Below are positions 58,312-64,000 of a stretch of 64,000 bases of DNA, piece after piece (position 1 is the stretch's first letter; each line of letters begins with the position of its first letter). This DNA comes from Pseudomonas baltica (GTDB taxonomy: Bacteria > Pseudomonadota > Gammaproteobacteria > Pseudomonadales > Pseudomonadaceae). The DNA is taken from the NCBI RefSeq assembly GCF_014235765.1, contig NZ_JACMYH010000006.1:154490-218489 (forward strand), read 5' to 3'. The notes under the pieces were generated by a model. That model saw nothing but the letters and a program-made list of their open reading frames with translations, made no database searches and had not been told where the DNA came from. Made by a program: the position numbers and the translations under genes.

Positions 58312-60384
58312 CTAGCGGGCGCGGTGCTCGGCTGGCTGCGGGCGACCGAACAGGTAGCCCTGGAAATGCGAGCAGCCTTCGGCCTTGAGCCGCATGAACT
58401 GCTCGTCGCTTTCCACGCCCTCGGCCGTGACCTGCATCTGCAGGCTGCGGCCCATGCCGGTGATCGCGCGGATGATGGCGATGGCCTCGTTGCTGTCGCC
58501 CATGTCGTGCACGAACGACTTGTCGATCTTGATCTTGTCGAAGGCAAATGCGCGCAGGTAGCTGAGGGACGAATAACCGGTGCCGAAATCGTCCAGGGCG
58601 ATGCGCACACCCAGGGCTTTCAGGCGCTGCAGGATACTGATGTTGGCCTGGTTGTTGTCCAGCAGCACCGATTCGGTGATCTCCAGCTCCAGCCGTGCGG
58701 CGTCCAGGCCCGACTCGCTCAACGCTGCCTGCACCAGCTCCACCAGGCCATTGTTGCGAAACTGCACCGGCGACAGGTTGACCGCCACGGTCAGCTCACC
58801 GGGCCAGCGTTGAGCTTCGTGGCAGGCTTCGCGCAAAGCCAGCGCACCCAGCTCGTGGATCAGCCCGGTTTCTTCGGCGATGGCGATGAAATCCAGCGGC
58901 ATGATCACGCCATGTTGCGGATGCTGCCAACGCATCAGTGCCTCATAGCCAATGATCCGCGTGTCGCGCTTGTCGATGATGGGTTGGTAATACAGATGCA
59001 GCTGTCTGTCGACGATGGCCTGACGCAGATCGCTTTCCACGGTGCGGCGCTTCTGCGCCAAGGCATCCATGCGTGGATGAAAGTATTCGTAGCGATGGCG
59101 GCCATTGCGCTTGGCCTCGTACAGGGCCATGTCGGCGCAGCGCAGCAATTCTTCGGGCGTGTTCTGATCCCTGGGCGCCAGCGCAATGCCCACGCTCAAG
59201 CCCACGCAGAGGCTGTGCCCCTCGATCAGGAAAGCCGGCTCGATGGTGTCGATCAGGCGTTGCGCGGTGAGCTGCGCGTCTTCGCCGTTCTTGAGTTCGG
59301 GCAGGATCACCGCGAACTCGTCGCCGCCCAAGCGCGCCAACGTGTCCTTGACCCGCAGCACGTCGCGCAGGCGCGTGGCGATGGCGCGCAGCAGACGGTC
59401 GCCGAACTCATGGCCCAGGGCATCGTTGACGTTCTTGAAGTTGTCCAGGTCCAGGCACAGGGTCGCCGTCACGCGGTCGCGGCTGGCGTCTTCACGCAAG
59501 GCCTCTTCGAGACGTTGGCGGAACAGCGCCCGATTGGGCAGCCCGGTCAGGCTGTCGTGGTGAGCCATGTGGCGAATGCGCGCCTGGGCAGCGTTTTCGT
59601 CGGTGATGTCTTCCACGATCAGCAGCACGTAACTGCTGCCCAGTTCCTTGCCGCGTATGGTCACCGTCTTGCTGCGCAAGGTCCGCAGACCCAGCAGGGT
59701 GTGCTGCTGGCTCTGGGCATGGTGCAAGCCCTCGGTACGCACGCACTGGTCGGTCAACCGGCGCAGATAACCGCTCAACGCCGGCGCCAGGCACTCTTCC
59801 AGCTGCCGACCGATCATCTGCTCACGGGCATTGCCGAACAGCCGCTCAGCCTGCAGATTCACCAGCAGGATCTGCCGCGATACGGCGTCCTGCACGATGA
59901 CGCTGGACGGAATATTGGCGATGACCGAATCGAGAAACATCGACAACGAGGCCATTTCGGCGCTGTGACTTTCCGCCAGGCGCTTGGCTTCCTGCAGGCT
60001 CAAGTCCCGTGCACGCTTCTCGCTGATGTCGCGCGTGACCTTGGCGAAGCCGAGCAACTGGCCCCTGTCGTCATGAATGGGCTCGATCACTACATGGGTC
60101 CAGAACAGCGTGCCGTCCTTGCGCACCCGCTGGCCTTCGCATTCGAAACGCCCCGCCTCCAGCGCCGTCGCCAGGCTCTGCGCCGGCAAGCCACAGGCGC
60201 GGTCCGCGGGGGTGTAGAAGCACGAAAAATGCTGCCCGACGATCTCCTCCGCACGATACCCCTTGGCCCGCTGCGCCCCGGCATTCCAATTCGAAACGAT
60301 CCCCTGCGGCGAGAGCATGTAGATCGCATAATCCACCACGCCCTGTACGAGCAGCCTGTACATCACATCGGAATTTTCGTTCAT
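58312..60384 (-). CDS. PAS-PAS-GGDEF-EAL protein
   Basis: 690 residues, without membrane segments. Two PAS domains (about 8-120 and 145-265; IVSNWNAGAQRAKGYRAEEIVGQHFSCFY in the first), a GGDEF domain with intact GGDEF at 353-357 and an I-site RVKD at 344-347, and an EAL domain with intact EAL at 481-483, DDFGTGYSSLSYL and VTAEGVES. Both c-di-GMP synthesis and breakdown look possible, so the net activity is probably set by the PAS ligands. Convergent with the MFS gene. Confidence 0.95.
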   Translation of the reverse strand: MNENSDVMYRLLVQGVVDYAIYMLSPQGIVSNWNAGAQRAKGYRAEEIVGQHFSCFYTPADRACGLPAQSLATALEAGRFECEGQRVRKDGTLFWTHVVIEPIHDDRGQLLGFAKVTRDISEKRARDLSLQEAKRLAESHSAEMASLSMFLDSVIANIPSSVIVQDAVSRQILLVNLQAERLFGNAREQMIGRQLEECLAPALSGYLRRLTDQCVRTEGLHHAQSQQHTLLGLRTLRSKTVTIRGKELGSSYVLLIVEDITDENAAQARIRHMAHHDSLTGLPNRALFRQRLEEALREDASRDRVTATLCLDLDNFKNVNDALGHEFGDRLLRAIATRLRDVLRVKDTLARLGGDEFAVILPELKNGEDAQLTAQRLIDTIEPAFLIEGHSLCVGLSVGIALAPRDQNTPEELLRCADMALYEAKRNGRHRYEYFHPRMDALAQKRRTVESDLRQAIVDRQLHLYYQPIIDKRDTRIIGYEALMRWQHPQHGVIMPLDFIAIAEETGLIHELGALALREACHEAQRWPGELTVAVNLSPVQFRNNGLVELVQAALSESGLDAARLELEITESVLLDNNQANISILQRLKALGVRIALDDFGTGYSSLSYLRAFAFDKIKIDKSFVHDMGDSNEAIAIIRAITGMGRSLQMQVTAEGVESDEQFMRLKAEGCSHFQGYLFGRPQPAEHRAR

Positions 60385-60547
60385 GGGGTGGCGTCTGCTA
60401 GGGGAAACTACGGCGCGGTCGAGGGCAGCGGGTGGTCACCAGGGCGCGGTAACCCGTGCACGTGTCTGGTCCACAGGTTGTCGGCTGGCCATGCGCTATC
60501 TTTAACGGCCCGGCAAGCACCCAGCTGAGCAGGCGTCACCCGGTGGT

Positions 60548-60577
60548 TTGAAATGTATATCCTTCAGGTGTATACAT
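60548..60577 (+). promoter_or_regulatory. vapBC promoter with overlapping operator
   Basis: TTGAAA at 60548-60553, 17 bases and TATACA at 60571-60576. A perfect inverted repeat (ATGTATA 60553-60559 and TATACAT 60571-60577) covers the same ground, as expected for autoregulation by VapBC. Confidence 0.75.
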
Positions 60578-60625
60578 GCCCTGTGTGATTGGCTGTAGAT
60601 CTCAGATTTGAAGCGAGGTGTCTTC

Positions 60626-60856
60626 ATGGAGCAGGGTTCTGTTTTTTTAAGCAACAAAAGTCAAGCGGTTCGTCTGCCTAAAGCACTGGCTCTGCCTGAA
60701 GGCGTCAAGCGTGTAGACGTGGTTGCCATAGGTCGGACACGTATCCTCACGCCTGCTGGGGAGTCATGGGACAGTTGGTTCGAAGGTGAGGGCGTCACCG
60801 CAGACTTCATGCTCGACCGAGAGCAACCAGCCATCCAGGAGCGCGACGGGTTCTGA
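60626..60856 (+). CDS. vapB: VapB antitoxin (AbrB/SpoVT fold)
   Basis: 76 residues from ATG 60626, with CGAGG 10-14 bases upstream. The AbrB-type DNA-binding half (GSVFLSNKSQAVRLPKALALPEGVKRVDVVAIG) is followed by the acidic toxin-binding tail (WDSWFEGEGVTADFMLDREQ). It blocks VapC and, with it, represses the operon. The stop shares one base with the vapC start (TGATG), so the two are translated together. Confidence 0.93.
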   Translation: MEQGSVFLSNKSQAVRLPKALALPEGVKRVDVVAIGRTRILTPAGESWDSWFEGEGVTADFMLDREQPAIQERDGF

Positions 60857-61266
60857 TGCTGAAATTCATGCTCGACACCAACATCTGCATCTTCACCATC
60901 AAGAACCGGCCCGAACAAGTCCGTGCTGCCTTCAAGCGCAGCCACGGCCAGATGTGCATCAGCAGCGTAACTCTGATGGAACTGATCTACGGCGCCGAGA
61001 AATCCCAGCACGTTCAGCGCAATCTTGAAGTGGTGGAGAGTTTCGCCGCGCGGTTGGAGGTGCTCGATTACGACAACGGCGCCGCTGCTCACACTGGGCA
61101 GTTGCGTGCCGAGCTGGCTCGATTGGGTACGCCAATCGGCTCCTACGACCAAATGATCGCAGGACACGCTCGCTCCAGAGGGCTGATCCTGGTCAGCAAC
61201 AACACAAAAGAGTTCATGCGCGTGCCTGGGCTTCGGATCGAGGACTGGGCAACGGCTGGAGCCTGA
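60856..61266 (+). CDS. vapC: VapC toxin, PIN-domain ribonuclease
   Basis: 136 residues. PIN-domain acids are present: Asp7 (FMLDTNIC), Glu42 (LMELIYG) and Asp98 (SYDQMIAGHA), with SNNTKEF near the end, where Asn stands in place of the fourth acid, as in many VapC. Close relatives cut initiator tRNA. It is held inactive by VapB. The pair marks the start of the accessory stretch at the right end of the window. Confidence 0.94.
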   Translation: MLKFMLDTNICIFTIKNRPEQVRAAFKRSHGQMCISSVTLMELIYGAEKSQHVQRNLEVVESFAARLEVLDYDNGAAAHTGQLRAELARLGTPIGSYDQMIAGHARSRGLILVSNNTKEFMRVPGLRIEDWATAGA

Positions 61267-61617
61267 ACGAAAAAAGCCCCGTATCTATCGCCAGTACCAA
61301 GTGGCTGCGTTCGCGTGGTCGCCCAAGCTGATCGAGACTTAGTATCGAATTCAGCATTGGTATTATTGATGGAATTTACCATAGAAAGAATTAAACGCTA
61401 CGACACGCCATTGGCGTCGAAAACCATGAGAATCTTGGGTCCCATGACGTACCAGGCGTTCATCATCGCATGGCGACATATTTTCTGCTCTGCGGAAACC
61501 AAATCCTTAGTCAATGCACATGATGCGTCGAAGAGTATGTAGCGCTTTGTCATGCGGGTCCCGAGCTAATCATGATAGCAATTCTATGCGCACCTACTTT
61601 CTCGTATAAAATTGAGA
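61267..61617. other. Lower-GC gap between vapC and the TOPRIM-like gene
   Basis: 351 bases, clearly richer in A/T than the flanking core genes. One open frame (ATG 61369 to 61542, about 57 codons) lacks a ribosome site and any family resemblance, so I do not call it a gene. No terminator with a T run is seen. Confidence 0.5.
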
Positions 61618-62310
61618 TCAAATGGCGGCAAGAATTGCAGACTCGAAATCGACAGCTTGTGAGCAAATCGCTTTGACCGCTGGCCAGTTATTCGTCACGT
61701 TGTTTGCATGCTGACGGTACTCACGAACTTTCTTGTGGATACGGAGATTTAAAGGCAGCCGCGTGAGATTTGACTCCACGCTGATATTACATTCTGCTCC
61801 GATCAACAATGCATGCCCAACAGGAAGTGATGCGGCCGCAAGCCAGGTTCCTGATGCTTGCGCAGGAAGGCAGAGTACGGTTTTGTACCCCCTACTAGCT
61901 GGGTGCAACCAGGAATCCAATGTGGCCGTCAGTGGAATAACGCTGTCGAAGATGGGGGGGCAGGGTTGTGCACAAGGTAAAGCTTCCCATCCTTTTCGCA
62001 GAGCCATGTCCTCAACTACAGGGCCTGCATTTGCGTATGCCTCGCTCGAAACATCCACATCAAGGTGGATGATCAGCAGGTCAAATTGGCCCAGAGTTGG
62101 ATCGCCATCTAAGCATCCGGGATGCCTCTGGCTAGAGGCATCACACCACTTCAAAACACCACTCCAGCCTGTACCCATCTTAGGGTTAGTTGCTTCTGGC
62201 TGGAGCTTGGTCAGAATAAAGGGTCGTTCAATGATAGCCTTGAGTGCAGCCTCAATAATGACGAGGTCGGTCTCGCCTTCAACAACCAAGGCAATGTGCA
62301 GATTAGACAT
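61618..62310 (-). CDS. TOPRIM-like protein, partner of the upstream ATPase
   Basis: 230 residues. The N-terminal LHIALVVEGETDLVIIEAAL (Glu11 in EGETD) and the later LLIIHLDVDVSSE (Asp84, Asp86) give the E...DxD pattern of a TOPRIM fold, as found in RloB, DUF4276 and OLD-type nucleases. A Gly-rich loop and a basic C-terminal region (NLRIHKKVREYRQHANN) follow. It overlaps the ATPase gene by 8 bases, so the two are co-translated. Likely the nuclease or effector part of an ATPase-TOPRIM defence module; that function is inference. Confidence 0.75.
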   Translation of the reverse strand: MSNLHIALVVEGETDLVIIEAALKAIIERPFILTKLQPEATNPKMGTGWSGVLKWCDASSQRHPGCLDGDPTLGQFDLLIIHLDVDVSSEAYANAGPVVEDMALRKGWEALPCAQPCPPIFDSVIPLTATLDSWLHPASRGYKTVLCLPAQASGTWLAAASLPVGHALLIGAECNISVESNLTRLPLNLRIHKKVREYRQHANNVTNNWPAVKAICSQAVDFESAILAAI

Positions 62311-63490
62311 TTGGCACTGCCCCGAGATGTCCCATCATCCACAGTCTGGACAGAGGATACTGCTCATTCATTTTCGCTAATTTTTCCGAAAATTCAATAC
62401 GGCGCACTACCGTAAGTCCGTTGCTGTTGCGTTCAACCGCAAACAAACGGATTTCCGTGTCAGACAGGTCTAGTCCATCAAGCACTGCTGGGTTGTGTGC
62501 CGTAAACAGTAACTGACGATCCGGGTCGTTATGTATGAGCCAGTTACTAAGGCGTGCTGTTAACTTGGACAGCAAGCGCGGATTCAGCGCCTGATCTAGA
62601 TTGTCGATAGCCAGAATTTTCGGTGCCTGGGGCAATAAACATAACGCTGCACAAAACAAAACATACAGCGCGCCCTCACTGGCGTCGTAGGCGGTCAACT
62701 CATTTCGAGACTTGTTCATAAAACGGTCGGTGAACTTCAGCATGAGCTTGGTTCTCGGTACCTGGCTTGAAATCAGGGCCGCACCATGACTCGTGGCCTG
62801 GACGTCAGCTACCCAGTCGATCAGCTCCAGTACCTGATCCAATATTTCTTCGCCGTCATCGCCTTGGCTCTCAAGATGCTTGCGCAAGGCTTCGAAGCTC
62901 TCAGCCAGTTGACCGCCACTCAGTCCCACAGGTCGCCGTGCCTGCACGTCAGGAACGTTTCCGCGCAGAGATGGCGTATTTGGGCAGTAGATCGCATATT
63001 CTTGTAAGCTCTGCATTATTGCTGCTGCGGGATTGTCTGGGACTAACTCTACTAGTCGGAGTGCGGCTAAGCCCGATTGTGGATTTAGATTTTTTTTATT
63101 GCGCACCCCATCTGATACAATCTCGTCAATACCATCCGATAGGACTTCCGTTTTGTAAGTCCAAGCAGGATCGGGCGAGCCGAGTGGGTTGAGCAAAGAA
63201 ACACGGTAGGCCTCATTACTATCGCCGACTACACCAACTCCAATATGCGCAGGGGTCCGCTCAGACGCGAACGAGCTTTTGTAGAGTCGTGGCAGGCCGG
63301 CGCGAACCCCACGGCGGAGTAAGCTTTCATCGTCCACAACTCCATTCGCCGCAGCGCCAAGCACGCCTAACGCTTCCAGAATATTGCTCTTCCCAACACC
63401 ATTAGCGCCGATAAAACAGTTCACACGGCCCAGCTCAATGCTTTGCTCGTGGACTGATTTGAAACCGTAAACGCTTAGCTTACGAAGCAT
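62303..63490 (-). CDS. AAA_21/OLD-like ABC-type ATPase
   Basis: 395 residues. SMC/ABC-type ATPase: Walker A GANGVGKSN at 28-36 in the usual N-terminal setting (KLSVYGFKSVHEQSIELGRVNCFIG), signature-like DASEG at 269-273, Walker B ILAIDN at 292-297, D-loop-like LDQALNP, and H-loop His332 (LLFTAHNPAVLDG). The Walker B glutamate is Asn297. A second LSGGQ-like stretch appears at 190-194. It heads the two-gene unit with the TOPRIM-like gene, as in RloAB/AbiL and PARIS-like defence pairs. No clear ribosome site before ATG 63490. Confidence 0.82.
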   Translation of the reverse strand: MLRKLSVYGFKSVHEQSIELGRVNCFIGANGVGKSNILEALGVLGAAANGVVDDESLLRRGVRAGLPRLYKSSFASERTPAHIGVGVVGDSNEAYRVSLLNPLGSPDPAWTYKTEVLSDGIDEIVSDGVRNKKNLNPQSGLAALRLVELVPDNPAAAIMQSLQEYAIYCPNTPSLRGNVPDVQARRPVGLSGGQLAESFEALRKHLESQGDDGEEILDQVLELIDWVADVQATSHGAALISSQVPRTKLMLKFTDRFMNKSRNELTAYDASEGALYVLFCAALCLLPQAPKILAIDNLDQALNPRLLSKLTARLSNWLIHNDPDRQLLFTAHNPAVLDGLDLSDTEIRLFAVERNSNGLTVVRRIEFSEKLAKMNEQYPLSRLWMMGHLGAVPNV

Positions 63491-63737
63491 TCGAGTAGTC
63501 CCGTTTTTGCGAGATGGATTCCCATCAGGTCATCATCCGTCACATTACCGGAAATTAGTCGAGTCACCCAGTGCGCGTGTGTTTTCGACGGTCAGGCTGG
63601 CTTCGGAGCAAACACCCGCCGGGTCATTGTGCGGGCTGCACGGTGCTCTGTTCACTAGGGGCAGGAAAGTGTGTCGCCTAGGCTATTACAGATAGCCTGC
63701 TGGGCTTTGGCATCGGTAAGCAATTTCAGGTCTCCGT

Positions 63738-63795
63738 GTGCTGAGTGCACACTGTACTCAGCACTCTAGAGCTTAGCAAACTACAGCTTAGCAAA
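63738..63795. repeat. Inverted repeat with adjacent direct repeats
   Basis: GTGCTGAGT (63738-63746) and ACTCAGCAC (63756-63764) form a perfect 9-bp inverted repeat. Two direct copies of AGCTTAGCAAA follow at 63770-63780 and 63785-63795. Confidence 0.7.
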
Positions 63796-63864
63796 TTCGT
63801 GTACTCAAAAACCTACTCACCTTTCAGACGGAAATAGCAGAAAAAAGGCAATATCCAGAAATGA

Positions 63865-63890
63865 TAAAACCGCGCACAGGCGCGGTTTTA
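63865..63890. terminator. Perfect 11-bp hairpin, terminator-like
   Basis: TAAAACCGCGC, loop ACAG, GCGCGGTTTTA. GC-rich stem with A run before and T run after, so it could stop transcription from both sides. Confidence 0.72.
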
Positions 63891-64000
63891 CTACGGTCTG
63901 ATCAGTTCTTTAGTGTTGAAAAAAATCCTTAAACTAAGTATGCCGATCAGCTCAGGATCAGCAAACCGCACATCCAGCCGTCGCTCAACCGCGGTAGCAA

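Larger units (their letters stand above)
63491..64000. other. Right-end non-coding stretch
   Basis: 510 bases without a supported gene. It holds the promoter region of the ATPase gene, the inverted repeat at 63738-63764, two direct copies of AGCTTAGCAAA and a terminator-like hairpin at 63865-63890. Low-complexity A-rich parts point to an island edge. Confidence 0.5.

Noticed and set aside
61369..61542. Short open frame after vapC
   Set aside because: No ribosome site, no family resemblance, AT-rich non-coding look.
63507..63695. Short open frame upstream of the ATPase gene
   Set aside because: No ribosome site and no protein-like composition; the region more likely holds the promoter of the ATPase gene.

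Overview
This 64 kb window is a chromosomal segment of a high-GC fluorescent Pseudomonas, most likely of the P. putida group. The evidence is the gene order ispH / minor pilins / thiO / pilRS / bamD / rluD / clpB, then pilBCD-coaE-yacG next to pilin genes and a tRNA-Thr, then nadC-ampDE-fruRBKA and piuABC-speC. Families of REP palindromes built on 'TGTAGCAGCGGCGCGAGCCGCG' type cores also point to Pseudomonas. Species level is inference.

Layout. 0-1.2 kb: end of an FKBP-type prolyl isomerase and ispH. 1.2-7.6 kb: type IV pilus minor pilins (fimT on the minus strand; fimU, pilV, pilW, pilX, pilY1, pilE on the plus strand in one tightly overlapping operon). 7.6-12.1 kb: thiO, the pilus two-component pair pilSR and a small zinc-ribbon-like membrane protein. 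12.2-17.8 kb: bamD, diverging from rluD-pgeF-clpB; clpB has a near-perfect heat-shock (sigma-32) promoter. 18.2-18.7 kb: a tRNA cluster (Asn, Pro, Lys, Pro). 18.8-21.6 kb: ndh and two small conserved genes. 21.8-27.7 kb: pilus assembly operon yacG-coaE-pilD-pilC-pilB on the minus strand, facing two tandem major-pilin genes that each carry a sigma-54 promoter and end beside tRNA-Thr. The sigma-54 activator PilR is encoded in the same window. 27.9-34.5 kb: accessory and hypothetical genes, LemA with two TPM proteins, a lone EAL protein and an SMI1/KNR4 protein. 34.7-39.8 kb: nadC, a large DUF1631 protein, ampD and ampE. 39.9-47.6 kb: a TatD nuclease and the fructose PTS regulon (fruR divergent from fruB-fruK-fruA, with a Cra/FruR operator between). 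47.8-54.4 kb: iron uptake (PepSY-flavoprotein reductase, TonB-dependent receptor, PiuC-type dioxygenase, Sel1 protein) with Fur-box-like sites. 54.5-60.4 kb: ornithine decarboxylase, an oxaloacetate decarboxylase, an Fsr-like MFS exporter and a PAS-GGDEF-EAL protein. 60.5-64 kb: an accessory end with a VapBC toxin-antitoxin pair and a lower-GC two-gene ATPase plus TOPRIM-like module that resembles OLD/RloAB-type defence systems.

Most of the window is well-conserved Pseudomonas core genome. The parts worth a second look are the ATPase/TOPRIM pair at the right end, the duplicated pilin locus at the tRNA-Thr hot spot, the FimT with a GRxR DNA-binding motif, and a hairpin with a U-tract in the region before speC that may be either a terminator or an attenuator.
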